From positions 682,001 through 746,000 of the forward strand of contig JAHGAU010000018.1 in the NCBI GenBank assembly GCA_019925105.1: DNA of 64,000 nucleotides, written 5' to 3'. How positions within the stretch are numbered: position 1 is the first letter of the stretch; each line of letters starts with the position of its first letter. Of this stretch, positions 11,194-23,973 are shown in pieces. Both the position numbers and the translations under genes were made by a program. Below the pieces are notes generated by a model. It made no database searches. It had not been told where the DNA came from and saw nothing but the letters and a program-made list of their open reading frames with translations. This stretch comes from Niebla homalea. Its lineage: Eukaryota; Ascomycota; Lecanoromycetes; Lecanorales; Ramalinaceae.

Positions 11194-14100
11194 TTCCCCT
11201 TCGAACTTTATATATAGCCTATAAATCTTATTTATTAAATAGCTTTTTTATAGCCTTAATATTATATCCTTTTATATAAAAGTTTAATTACTATATTTAT
11301 TAAGTAACTCTCTTAATTATTAAGTAACTAACTCCCTTAATTATTAAGTAATTAATTCCCTTATATGGCTATTATTTACTTATTATTTATTATCCGGTTT
11401 ATTATTAAGTCTACTATTAATAAGTATACGGTCCTTAGACTATTAATATAATAACTTTTTAAGGCTTAACGCCCGTTTAAATTATATAAAAATTTTGGTA
11501 AATAAAGCCTTTATTAACCCGTTAATTACCTGCTCCGTAATATAAATATATTTAAGATTAACGGTATTAACCTTAAGTTATTCCCGTAATTAATATAGTT
11601 AAATATTTATATACTTTATCCTTACGTAATATACCGGGTTTTTAATTAATACGATAGCCCCTTAATTATTATTATAAATCGTAATAATAAGTATATATCC
11701 AGATTTATCGGGTTATATTTACCTTAATAAATCCTTTAATTAAATAGCTTCTTTAATAACCTATATTTATCCCGTATATTCGGCTTTATAAATAGATAAC
11801 GTTATAATTAATTACTTTTTTAAAGATTAATAAATCGGTATATTCTTTACGTTAAAAAAGTAATTTAAAGTTAACTTACGGGTAAAATCGGCCGTAAAAT
11901 TAAAATTAATATACCTATTAAGAACTCTAAGTTTACCCTTATATATTAATTAAAAGTATATAATAATCCGTAAATAACGTATAATTTACTTTATATATAA
12001 TTAATATTAATAAAACGGATTTACGGAATACCGGTTAATAATTATTACCGTATAAACTATATTTAATTATATATTAAATATAATATATATTAATAAATTT
12101 ACGGCCGATTAATATTACTATTTAAACTCCGGCTTTACTTAATAACCCTTAAGTAACGGTTCCGGCCTGAAATTAATTTATATAAGTATATATATTAAGT
12201 AAGCTTCTTATTAACCGTAATCTTATATTATTTTTTTAATATAAACTTTTTAATTAAGACGGATCGTTCGGTTTTATCGGTTTTATATAATAATAATATT
12301 TAGGTAATAACTTATTAAATCCAAATTAAATATACGGAATTCTTAATTAAGTATAGCTTTTAAGTTTTAAATCCTTTATTTAAACGGATTAATTATTAAG
12401 ACGTTATTTATATATATAATTACGATCGTACCGGTTTTAAGGTAAAAAAATACGTAATAGTCTATATAAATAAGTTTAAAACCCTATATAGCTATAAATT
12501 CTTATAAATAATTATACTATAGTTATAATAATTACTTTAATCTATATAGTTTTTTCTTAAGTTTATAATAAAGCTTTTTATTGTTTTTACCGGTCTTTTT
12601 TTATCCTTTTAACTATTTTACGTATACTTTTTCCTTAATAAGACCGTAAAAGAACGTTATTTTAACGTTTATTTATTTTAAATCTTAATTATTAACCGTT
12701 ATAAAAGTAAAGAGAACTTTATAGCTTATAAGTTTTATTATTAAGGTAAACGTTTTATTATAATTGATATTTTTACGTTATTTAAAACCATATATTACTT
12801 ATTAGGCTTTATAATAAATTATATTACCATTAACTCTACGTTTAAAGGTATAAACCTACCGTTTTTATAATATCGTTACGCCGGCGGGGATTTAATTTTA
12901 CGTAATTAAAACCTAAATATCGTTTTCTTTAAGGGAATTATATTTATTATTTTTTATTAATTCTTAGTTTATTTAAGTATATTTATTTATTATAGCTTTT
13001 TCGTAAATTTTAAGCTTAATAAATTCCGGGGTTATTTTAAGGGATATTAAGGTTAAAAGGTATAATGGTTTATCCTTATTACGGATTAATAAAGCCGAGA
13101 AAAAGAGTGGATTTAATAATATATTACGCGGTTTATCCGGAAATATAAAGCCGGGGTTATCTTTAATTAAGTTTTTAATTTATTATTTTTATTTTTAATT
13201 ATAATTAATTTTTAAATCTTTGGTTATTAAACTTAAAGGGTCCGGTAAAGTTATTCATTAAGTAAAGATTATAGCCGGATATATAGGTCGTTCGGTAAAA
13301 ATAAAGCTTATATTAATAATATCCGTTTTAATTAAACCGTAATTCCCAAACTTCTCCTTTAAATTAAGGTCTTATTAAGGTCTTTTTACTTTCTTAAGCT
13401 CTTAGATTTGGTTAATAGGCTCCTTATAATTTAAGTTATTTAAGGGTATTATCCGTTTTTCCTTAATATATATATCATATACGTTTTTTATTATAAAATT
13501 AAACCGTTTTACCCGTAAATTAATTACTTTAAAATATTTATTAATTTTTTTATTAAAACCCATTAGGATATATGGTTTTAATCTGTTATTAAGCTTAACC
13601 CGGTAACCTATAATTCTTACGTATATAATTAACCTTAAAGTCCGTATATAGAATACGTCCGGTTTCTTATTATATTAAGCTTAATATAATATTACCCTTT
13701 TAAGTTATATATATAATATCCATATAATTATATAGTTTACTATTTGGATTAACTTTGGTTAAAAGCTTTTAAATATACCTTTTATTATCCGTATAACTTT
13801 AATTTTCTTATTAATCTCTTAATTAATCCTTTTATTAATTGGATTTTATTTAAAGCTTTTACGTATTATTACCTTAAAGATAATCCTATATTATTTTAAA
13901 TAATTTAAAAAAACCTTAGATATATATTTACCCCCGCCGTTAATCCGAAAACGTTTAATCTTTTAATCCGGAGGTTATTTATATTTAACTTTAAACTCCT
14001 TAAATCGTTAAATTACGTCCGATTTATATATTAATAAATAGATTTTTAATATTATAATCTTATTATTATAGAAGGTTATATAATACGTTATTTCGTTATA

Positions 14101-14500
14101 CCTTTAAGGATTAATTATCCTTAAAAAGTCTATATAAATAAGCTTTAATAAGTTTTCTATAAATTTAAGGTATCCTTTATATAATTAAAAATATAATTAT
14201 CCGGTAATATAACGTATATAATAACTATCTTTAATTTTATTATTATTATAACGTTTACGTTTAAGATCTATCTTAATTAATATATCCGTTAATTGGAATA
14301 ATTTTTAAGCTTTAAAGTAACTTATACGTATATATTAAGTAAATATAGCTGAAAATACGTTAAACGCCGTTATAATAAAGGTAGGTTTTTATAAGTCAAT
14401 TATAAATAGGCCGTTTTACCTATTATAAGTAAGCTTTTTTTAACCATACGTTACCGTCCGGACCGTCTGTGTTATATTAAGTTAAGTTTTATAATTTAAA
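11194..14500 (-). pseudogene. E2 pol relic (integrase, RT, RNase H)
   Basis: Nucleotide-level match to E4 pol, read in reverse. The YVDD-equivalent segment is near 12384-12420 and aligns with E4 40160-40220. The integrase segment aligns with E4 38440-38880 and is near 13.6-14.1 kb. Stops occur in all domains, with no frame over about 80 codons. The Copia order (integrase before RT) is preserved. Confidence 0.75.
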
Positions 14501-16936
14501 AGTTACGTTTTAAATACGAGATTAATTAAGTTTACCGGGGAGTATATTATATCCGTAAATTTTACCTTAACGGGCTTATTATTTACCTTATATATTATAT
14601 AGGTAATACTTATACCCTTTATATAATTCGTTTTTACCAGCCCGGACCTTAAAAACGAGGATTAATAAGGTCTTAACTCCCTTTAAAAGAATTTTTTTTT
14701 ATAAAAAATATATTAATTATAATTATTATTAAAAATTATTAACTTCTATAGCTTTATTAAGGTAGTTAATATTATTATTATTAATTATTATATATACGTT
14801 AATAAGTAAGAATCGGTTATTAAAAGGTTTATAGGCATAATAATTTCCTTAATAATCTTAAGCTTCTTAATATAGAACTTTATAAGTTTCTTTTCGGGGT
14901 AAAGGTTTTAATATTTATCCTTAATATATTTATTATTATGCCTTTTCTAAATATAATATTAATAAATAGGCTTTTCCCGGGTCTTATTAAAGGTCCTTTT
15001 ATTATAACTTTTTAACGTATCCTTATAGGTTTATATCGAGACGTTTAATTATTAAATAACCGCCCGAGCTTCCTTATTATAGGTCCTTTATATAATATCG
15101 TAAAATTTAAGGATACCCGGGCCTTATTATACCGCCGTTTAAATAAGTACCGAGTATTACGTTTACTATAATTCCTTTAATTTATTTAAGAATATTTAAA
15201 TAACGAGGTAATCCGGGATAATTAAAGAGCTATTAATCGCTTTAATCTTAATATAGACTTTTTAATGGCGGCTATTATACTTATTAATTATTATATCTGG
15301 GGTTTTTCGTAAGCTTATAAGCTCTTATATAAGTTCCGTATATAGTTTAAACCCTTATAATTTATATTAATCTTTAAGTTGTTTTTAGATTATATCCGGG
15401 CTTTTTATAGTATTAATTAAATACTTAATATTAATACCGTAACGGTTTTTTAAAACTATATATACCTTAAAGGTATCTTTCTTTTTTAACTTTTAAAAGT
15501 TATTAATCGTTATTTAATCCTTTATTTATTAACTTTACGATATTTACTATTATTAATCTATTAATTAAGGGATTAAGTTTAAAAGAAAACCCTTTATAAT
15601 AAAGTCTTTCTTAATTATTATCGTTAATAAAGTATACGGAAAATAATATTAATAAAATATTAATTATATTATAATTATTAATAATACTTAAGTTTAAGTT
15701 TAACGACGTTTAATACGTTAAATACTTATTATTTAAGGGTAATAATTAACTTACGTTAAACGACGGTATCCAATTTTTAGCGTTTATACTTAATTTAAAA
15801 ATAATAGTATTTAATAGGTCGTTTAAGGGTTCCTTAAACGCTTTTAAGCCGAAGTTATTATATAACTTTAGCGTTTACGGTAATAAATAATCCCTATTTT
15901 TAACTTAATTTTTACCAGTTAAATTAAGACGGTCTTCCTTCCTTAAGTTTTTAAGTATAAAGAGAAAAAGGATATTTTATATATAACGATATTACCGAAT
16001 AATAGGGTTTAAGTATTATACTTCGTACGGGACTATTATATAGTCTAAAATAATAAGTAATATAAGGTTTTATTAATTAAAGTATTCTTTATTCCGGTTA
16101 AGCCTAAAATAAAACTTTATAACATACCATAATACCATATATATACCCTTAAAATTATTACTTTTTTTCTACTTAAGGGCTTTTAATCTTTATAATTAAA
16201 GCGTTTAAGCTCGTTTTAATAATTTTACCCTAGCTTAAAGGCTTTAATCTTTATAATCCATAATAAGTAGGTTCGTTTTAAGTTTAATTACTTATTAAAG
16301 AATTCTATAATTAGTTCTTAACCCCCTTTTTCTTAAGGATTAATCCTTATTTTAAGAGGTTTAATTATTAACCATTTATTCCGTCCCGTATTTACTTTCT
16401 GAAATTAAGTTAAAGTAAGTGATTTTAAGCTATAATACGCTTGAATCCGAGTAATTTATCTTTAATTAATCTTAAAAAAACTTAATTTTAATATAATCTT
16501 TAAAACTCTAAACTTAATAGAGTTCTATAATATATTTAATATTTATTTAACGTTTTAAATTTCTTACTTAAACCCTAATTAAGGCTTTACGTATATATAT
16601 TAACCTTAAACACCCTACGTTTTAACTCCGTTAACTCGGCGCCGGCTTAATTTCTCCGGCGTATAGGCGTTTATAGTTTTTAATAGGGCTAAAAAATAAC
16701 GGTTCATATATTCTCGTTAATAAAATGTCCTTTTTTTTTAATTTAAAAATATAAGTAATCAGGTAGGCTTCTCTGTTTATAGCCGTGGTATTATACGCTT
16801 AGTTAGGTCGATTTTTTAATAATACAGCCTACGTATAGGTATTATTTATGGGTACATCTTATATTATAAGTTTACTACCGTTTATAAATTAATTTAAATA
16901 TTAAAAAGACGTTATTTAAGTATTTAAACGCGTAGT
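14501..16936 (-). pseudogene. E2 gag/protease-side relic
   Basis: Occupies the position of leader, gag and protease in a family B element (compare E4 35675-37900). It aligns with E4 around the C-terminal part of this stretch, but no intact gag motif is readable. It is given by position and homology only. Confidence 0.6.
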
Positions 16937-17112
16937 CCGGGCTTATAACCTATTGAAATTAAAAGGTATGAGTTACTTAATTATTACTATATATAAAGTG
17001 AAACTATATATAAGGCTATATACCGCTATCTTATTTAGGTTTAGTACGTCCGCCTTATTTAATCTAATCCACGTCACGTAATCTCCCAAGTGGCGATCCT
17101 ACATATTCAACA
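16937..17112 (-). repeat. E2 5' LTR (16951-17112) and primer binding site
   Basis: 162-bp LTR ending TTCAACA on the plus strand. The primer site, complement of GGTTATAAGCCCGG, directly abuts it at 16937-16950. The LTR differs from its partner at 11032 mainly by C/T and G/A changes, consistent with independent RIP after insertion. Confidence 0.9.
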
Positions 17113-17117
17113 CTTTA

Positions 17118-18000
17118 TACGTTAAAGAAGGTTTTAAAAACGATAATAATAAAGATCCTTAATAATTATATAAAGAATTACGGACTTCTCTCCGACTAAT
17201 AAATAAAAATAAGGAGAAATTAATTAATAAAAATAGTCCTTAAAGGATTAATTGACGATATATATATAATATAAAGTTACGGGAAGAAATATATTATAAG
17301 TCTTTTTTTTCTTAATATTATAAGTATTTTTAATAAAGTAAATTATTAAAGGTTATTATATAATTTAAAGAAGAAAAGGATATTATTTTTCTTAATTAAG
17401 TAAATAAAGAGTTTTTTAAGCAATTAAATTATATTAATTAACTTAAAATAAAAAATAAGCTTAATAAAGCCCGTTATAATAAGGATTCCTTAAAGATTAT
17501 TTATTTCTTTTATATTATTTTTATTCTTTAACGGTTTATTAATTAAGGAACTTATTAAGTTAAAATAAAAAGTTTAAGTTAAAAACTTTATTAATAATAT
17601 TTACCTTTTAATTTATAGTATTTTTATACGTATGAACTATTTAGAATTAAAATAAATTTATAAAATCCATTTTTAATAAATAAGAATTTACGGAACTTAA
17701 TTTACACCGTATAAATATAAACTTATTTATATAATTAAGAACCTAAAGTTATATAATATAATAATTATAATAAACTTAAGTAAAATTACGGTAAAGCCGG
17801 ATATTAATATTAAAGTCTTTAACCTTTAAATAAATAAAAAGCTTAATTAAAAAAACTATATAAGAAAGGTTTAAAAAAAGATAACTTTATAAAAAAAAAG
17901 CCTTATTTATCTTATTATATTAATATAAAAAGTTACGTTATAAAAGGCCCGGACTATTTATTAAACCGTAATAAAGCCAGCTATAATATACACTATAGTT
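17118..18000 (+). pseudogene. LINE reverse transcriptase, second part
   Basis: The continuation of the split RT. The readable order is an LFFNGPLI-like segment (the YLFFNA region), NFINNIYLL (the FVDDI catalytic box with both Asp replaced by Asn), then TPYKYKLIYI near 17700-17735 (the FxPxKTELIHF region). An INIKVFNL segment (the VRVLGV region) follows. All are in Tad1-type order. Replacement of the catalytic Asp pair and many stops make it dead. Confidence 0.85.
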
Positions 18001-19433
18001 ATTTAATATATACTTAAAAGTATTCCGGGATATAAAAAGAAATTTATTTAAATATTATAGAAAGTTTAAAACCGGTATTTAAAAGTAATTACCGGTACTT
18101 ATAAAGTAACTTTTATCCCGGTATTAAAATTTAAAGTTTTTATATTATTAATTAAAATCTTATTAAATTGAATAATCGCTTAAATAAAGTTAAAGAAATA
18201 TATATACTTAATTACGATAATAGGAAACGGGCGGATCCGTTAAAATCTTAATAAGCCTTAAATTAAAGGGAATAAATTAAAGATATTTATCCCCTTTCTT
18301 ATTAAGATAAAGTAAAAATAAATTAAGAAAAAAGTTAATTTTACTAATATCTTAAAGGTTAATTTAAACGTATATAAACTCTTATTAAGTATAAGAAAAA
18401 TTAAGATTAAAAGGATTTAAAGAATGAAGGTTATAATAATTATTTTATAGGTTATAATAAAGTAAATTAAGTATTAACGGAAATATAAAGACTTTATACC
18501 TTAAGGTTATTATTACTTAACTCTTAACGATAAAAAGATTATTAATAAGTATCTCCGTTATTATAATATTATAAAGAAAAATAATAATATATTAATAATT
18601 TAACTTTAAACGGATAAAAACGGTTTAATTTATTTCTTATTTATTATATATACCGGAAATCGGATAAATACTGGATATAAATATAAATAAAGAAAATAAA
18701 ACGTTATATATATTTTTATTTTCTATTTTTTATTTACGGAAGTTAAGTTAAAACTTATTGTAAAAGTTAATATTTATAATTACCGTTAAATATTATTTAT
18801 AAAACGAAATATCCGGGCAATAATTAAGTTTATAATATTTACCGGATTATTATTATAATTTAATTTTACTATAAAGATAAATAAGATTATTAAAGATTTT
18901 ACGGAAAAAACCTATTATTAATTAAGGAAGAAAAAGAGAAACAGAAATTAATTACGTTAATTATATAAACCGGAAAGCATCTTTTATAATTATAAGGATA
19001 TAATAATAAATGCTTATTAAAAGTCTTTAAAAAAGTTAATAACAATAATAATATAGAAAAATATATATTAAACGCGTAAATATTAATAAAGATATTTAAA
19101 AATATTATTTAAAATTAAAATAATATAAATATATAAAGGAGCGGAAAAGTAATAAGTTTAAAAGTAGCCCCTATAAGGATATAATTGTAATATTATGGAT
19201 TTTCTTAAGGGAATTAAAATATAGGAAATATATAAATAGATTACTACTTTCTGGATAGCCGTTAATATCCTTTACCTTAAGGGATAAAGGGTAGAGGCCT
19301 AATGAACGCCGGTTTTTACCTTAACGTTATAAGTATTAGGTTTTTACGGTTATTAATAAGGCCAAAAAGCCGCGTATTAAGGAACGCCGGAATTAGCTTA
19401 GCTAAATCCGTAGTATAAATCAATCAATCAATC
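18001..19433 (+). pseudogene. LINE RNase H-side region and 3' UTR with AATC tail
   Basis: The first part is where Tad1-type LINEs carry RNase H, but I could not fix its catalytic residues. The last roughly 240 bases match the truncated LINE copy at 23974-24202 nearly end to end. The tail, starting near 19417, is four AATC-type units, then the target duplication. The 3' UTR includes GAACGCCGG near 19381. Here every CA/TG-rich position of the short copy is TA-shifted. Confidence 0.7.
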
Positions 19434-19446
19434 AAATTAAAATTAT

Positions 19447-21600
19447 AAAGTACCGGATTTCCTTAAATAAAAAGGCCAATTTATTTATTTTATTAAATTA
19501 TAATATTAAGACTATTAAGATATACCGGGTCTTTAACCCCCGGATAAAAACTTTTAATAAAAAAGTAAAACGATTCTTTAACGTTTGTATTAAAGAACGG
19601 AAGATTACTTTATTAAATAACTCCGATAAGAATATTTTAACGGAGAACATTGAACGTTTAAAAAAGGATATATAACCTTTATAAGTTTTTACTTTAAAGG
19701 AAAATTATAAGAATTAAGTTTATAATAACGTTTTTATTAAAACTACTTTAAACTATACATTTATAAATAATATATTTCCGGTTAAAGAATAAGGAGATTA
19801 CTTTTAAACTTAATATAATTAAAATAAATAATAATTTAATAAATCGTAAAATGAAATTAAAATTATTCTCCGGAATAACTTTAAGTTTAAAATTCTTAAG
19901 TATTTAAAACTCCGGAATATATCCTTAAACTTATTATTTATTTTTATTACTATAATTATTTTAAATAAAAAAAAGGATATTTATTATTTAACGTTATTAT
20001 TATTTAAGAATAAGCCGGAATTATTTAAGTTAAAAAGTTATTAAGAAGTTATAAAAAATATTTATTATAAAATAAATTAATAATTAACGGAAAAAAACAA
20101 ATACGGCTTTTATATTAAAAATAGTATTTAAATATTTATTCTTAAATATATGATACCCCCGGGTATAATTATTTTAAAAAAATAATAAATTTATATTCTT
20201 AAGAAAAACGTTAACGGTTTAATTATTTAATATAAAACCCATTAAGTAATCCGTAGCTATAAATAACGGGAAAGTATCGACTATAATAAAACTTTCACTT
20301 TAATAATTAAACTTATAAGATATAAAATATTTTTTATATTAACGGCGGTTAACGATTAAAACCTAAAATAAATAAATATAAAAACGGTTTTTCTTTATAA
20401 TTTAATTAAGGAAAAAATCTATATAAAATTATTTTATAATTAAGTAAAAAGCATTAATATATATTATAAGCTTAATAAGGCCCTTTACGGATTAAAATAA
20501 TCCTTTTAATTATAATATTATTATTTCTTTACCTTTATAAAAAAGTAATGGTTTAAGTTAATACTTATAAATTATTATATATTTTTTATATACTTTAAAA
20601 ATAAAATAATTATAGCTTTTTATATAAACGACGTTTTAATTATTAACCCGTTTAAATAAGGTATTATAAACCTAAAAAAGGTATTTAATAATTAATTCTA
20701 TGTATTTAATTTAAAGTTAATTTATTATTATTTAAATATAATAATTATAAGAAACCGTTAAAATAAAATACTTTAACATAATTAAGAAACTTATATTAAA
20801 AGAGTTATTAAAGAATATAAATAATAAAATATTATTTTTATATATATTTTTATAGAGTTAAAATATAAACCGGAGCTTATACTTAAAGGTCATAAAATCA
20901 ACTTAATTTTCCGGAAGAAATATTAATTAATTATAAGCTTTTTAATATATATAATGCTTAAAACTCGTTTAAATATCGTTTATTCCGTTTTAATAATTAA
21001 TTAATATATTTTAAATTTTACTGAATATTATTAAAAGTCAATAAAAAGAATTTTATATTATTTTTATATTACCGTTATTTTCTAGTTAATATATTAAGGT
21101 AAATTAAAAGCTTTTAGTAATTATACCGATTCCGACTTTATCGTAAATTCAACCCAGAGGTTTATTACGGGCTATATATTTAATATAGGAAGTATTACGA
21201 TTAACTAATAATTTAAATATTAAATCAAAATTGCTTTTTTTATTTATAAAACGGATTATATAAAATAAATATAAATAATTAAAGAGGCTTTATAGCTTAA
21301 ATAACTTTTAAATAAAATTAAATTATATTAAGCCGGAAACCTTCCCGTTATTATTATTTACGGAGATAATTAAGGCGTTATAACTTTTATTAAAAACCCT
21401 ATATTCTATACCCGGATTAAATATTAACTTTAAAAATTTATAAGGGATAACCGAGTAAATTTAAAGTATATCCCGACGTACGAATAAGTCGCCGACGGCT
21501 TAATAAAGCCTTTATTATATTAACTTTTTAAGGGGTTCCGTAAGGTACTTAACCTGGAAGTACCCCCGGAATATCCTTTTACCGACTGAAGCCTCGCTGA
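19447..21600 (+). pseudogene. E1 RT and RNase H relic
   Basis: Continues family A pol after the LINE and aligns with E5 30530-32690. It begins with the end of integrase (an FILLGYD-like stretch in E5). RT has a YINDVLII box near 20618-20645. RNase H has a YKTDY-like segment near 21247 and a DNQGV-like segment near 21365. It is dead through many stops. The end lies just before the 23-bp tandem repeats. Confidence 0.82.
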
Positions 21601-21630
21601 TAATATTAACGGCCTTACAGCTTTAACTCC

Positions 21631-21775
21631 AAGCCACTTATAGCTTTAACTCTAAGCCACTTATAGGGTAAGCTTTAAGCCATTTATAGGGTAAGCTTTA
21701 AGCCACTTATAAGGTAAGCTTTAAGCCACTTATAAAATAAGCTCTAAATTACTTATAGGGAGGCCGTTATTAATC
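21631..21775 (+). repeat. 23-bp minisatellite in E1 3' region
   Basis: Five full units plus a partial one of AAGCCACTTATAGGGTAAGCTTT type, downstream of RNase H and before the 3' LTR. The same repeat with different copy number occurs in E5, E6 and E7. Confidence 0.88.
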
Positions 21776-22231
21776 CTAAGGAGTTTAGGGGCACGTTTTA
21801 ATATAAATTTAATATATAAAATAAGAAGATTAAAAAAATATTTTTAAAAAAGGGTAAATCGTAAAAAACGATACTTACCCCGGAATATACTTAAATGAAA
21901 TTATATACCCCGGGAGGTTATTAAAGGATAATTTACGATATAAAGGAGCTTACCGTCGTTACGTTAATTTTAATCCAGGGGAATAAGTATTATATAGTTA
22001 AGGCTATAAGTATAATCTTTTAAGGTATTTTACCGCGAAGGACCACTATTATAAAGGAGTAAAAACTATTATTATAAAAGAGTAAAAATTATTATTATAA
22101 GGGAGCTTTAATAACTTATAGAAAATATTATATAAATAAGGTATACGTTATATAAAGATTAAAGCTTAAATAAAGTATTATAAGTAAATAGTAAATATAA
22201 GGTAATAAATATATTAAAGCTTAAAAGGGAA

Positions 22232-22383
22232 TATTAAAAGTATTTATATTAATTACCCGGTAATTAAACAAATTAAATATAATTTAAAGCTAAACCCGGT
22301 TAAGATAATTAGGATGCAGGAGTACTTAGTTACACTTTTATACTTAGGAAATAACTAAGTAACTTACACTTTATATTTCAAGA
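22232..22383 (+). repeat. E1 3' LTR
   Basis: 152 bp, starting TATTAAAAG and ending TTTCAAGA, preceded by purine tract AAAAGGGA. The right flank is TAATC, inside family B pol (E3). Confidence 0.88.
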
Positions 22384-23542
22384 TAATCTTCGATAATAAT
22401 TATAATTAATATATCTTCTATAAGAAAAGATTCTTTTAAAATAAGTTAAAACCTTATTAATCCTTATCTTTAAGGTTTAAGCTAATAAAAACGAGTTATA
22501 TAAAGGGTATAAATATTACTTATATAATATATAGGGTAGATAATAAGCCGGTTAAAGTAAAATTTACGGATATAATATACTCTTTAATAAACTTAATTAA
22601 ACCTTATATTTAAAACGTAACTATTAAACTATAAAGCTTAACTTAATATAACGTAAACGGTCCGGACGGTAACGTATGGTCAGAAAAGACTTACTTATAA
22701 TAAGTAAAACGGCTTATTTATTCTCGACCTATAGGAACTTACCCTTATTATAACGACGTTTAACGTACTTTTAAATATATTTACTTAGTATATATATATA
22801 AGTTATTTCGGAGCTTAAAAATTATTTTAATTAATAAACGTATAGACCGGGATAAATCTGAAATATAAATACTATAATAATAATAAGACTAAAAACGCTT
22901 ATTATATATATTATATTACCGGGTAATTATGCTTTTAATTATATAAGGAATACCTTAAATTTATAAAAAACCCGTTAAAGCTTATTTATACGGACCTTTT
23001 AAGGATAATTATTTCCCAGGGGTATAACAGAATAATATATTATATAATCTTCCGTAATAATAAATTATAATATTAAAGGTCTATTTATTAATATATAAAT
23101 TAAATATGATTTAACGGTTTAAGGAGTTTAAAACTAGGTATAAATAAACCTTAAATTAAAAGATTAAACGTTTTTGGGTTAATAACGGGAGTATATATAC
23201 GTTTAAGGCCTTCTTAAACTATTAAAATAGTATAGAATTATTTTTAAAGTAATAATACATAAGAACCTTAAATAAAATCTAGTTAATAAAAAAATTAACC
23301 GGGAAATCGGGAAGAAGATTAAAGTTATATAAGTAATAAGGGATATACTTAAAAGTTTTTTACCGGAGTTAATTTAAACGGTAAATTATATAATTATATA
23401 GATATTATATTAAGCTTAATATAATAAAAAACCGGACGTATCCTATATATAAACTTTAAGGTTAATTATATATATAAAAATAATAAAATATCGTATTAAG
23501 TATAATAATAAGTTAAAATTATATATCTTAATAAGTTTTAAT

Positions 23543-23656
23543 AAAAGAATTAATAAATACTTTAAGGTAATTAATTTACGGGTAAAACGGTTCGATTTTA
23601 AAAGAATTAATAAATACTTTAAGGTAATTAATTTACGGGTAAAACGGTTCGATTTT
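23543..23656 (+). repeat. Perfect 57-bp tandem duplication in E3
   Basis: Two identical 57-bp units (23543-23599, 23600-23656), starting AAAAGAATTAATAAATAC. E4 has one unit at the same place. The units share every RIP-type change, so the duplication arose after mutation. Confidence 0.9.
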
Positions 23657-23973
23657 ATAATAAAGAATATATACGACGTATATATCGAGGAAAAACGGGT
23701 AATACCGTTAAATAACTTAGATTATAAAAAGCTTATTAACTGGATTTAAGAATTTAAAAGGGTAAAAAAGCCTTAATAAGACCTTAATTTAAAAAAGAAC
23801 TTTAGGAATTACGGTTTAATTAAGGTGGATATTATAAGTATAGGTTTTACCTTTACCAAGCGACCTATACGTCCGGCTATAATCTTTACTTAATAAACGG
23901 CTTTACCGGACCCTTTAAGCTTAACGATTAAAAACCTAGAAATTAATTATAATTAAAAGTAAAAACAATAATT

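Larger units (their letters stand above)
11032..17112 (-). mobile_element. E2: complete family B Ty1/Copia element inside the LINE
   Basis: 6081 bp with two 162-bp LTRs and an exact 5-bp target duplication CTTTA (11027-11031 and 17113-17117). Read right to left, the 5' LTR is 17112-16951, followed by primer site GGTTATAAGCCCGG (16937-16950 on the minus strand). The purine tract GAAGGGGAA precedes the 3' LTR (11193-11032). Pol motifs follow E4 in the same order on the minus strand: integrase about 13.6-14.1 kb, RT with a YINNVLII motif near 12384-12420, and RNase H about 11.5-12.0 kb. It is heavily RIP-mutated throughout. Confidence 0.92.
7540..19433 (+). mobile_element. Full-length Tad1-like LINE, split by E2
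   Basis: A non-LTR retrotransposon inserted in E1 with an exact 13-bp target duplication (AAATTAAAATTAT at 7527-7539 and 19434-19446). Its 3' end is a short tandem tail of AATC units. The element DNA is 7540-11031 plus 17118-19433, about 5.8 kb, the size of a complete Tad1-type LINE. An ORF1-like region (about 7.6-9.4 kb) is too eroded to define. An apurinic-type endonuclease domain, a split RT domain and a 3' untranslated region follow. The same 3' UTR occurs as a short truncated copy at 23974-24202. The whole body is heavily RIP-mutated except roughly the first 60 bases, which still hold CA and TG. Confidence 0.9.
2855..22383 (+). mobile_element. E1: family A Ty1/Copia retrotransposon, interrupted by a TRIM and a LINE
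   Basis: E1 has 152-bp LTRs at both ends (2855-3006, 22232-22383). Without its two insertions it is about 6.66 kb, close to the uninterrupted copy E5 (6602 bp). Internal sequence occupies 3007-5463, 6428-7526 and 19447-22231, and it follows E5 throughout. Pol is split: protease and integrase lie before the LINE, RT and RNase H after it. The flanks disagree: TTAAG on the left (inside the Gypsy relic), TAATC on the right (inside E3). No target duplication is therefore seen. The right flank matches the equivalent place in E4 (TAGTC at about 37862), so a family A insertion into E3 is real. The left end has probably been swapped by recombination. Confidence 0.88.

Noticed and set aside
21775..22231. 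Additional gene between the minisatellite and the E1 3' LTR
   Set aside because: The stretch is conserved in E5, E6 and E7 but has no shared open frame. It is the family A 3' untranslated region.
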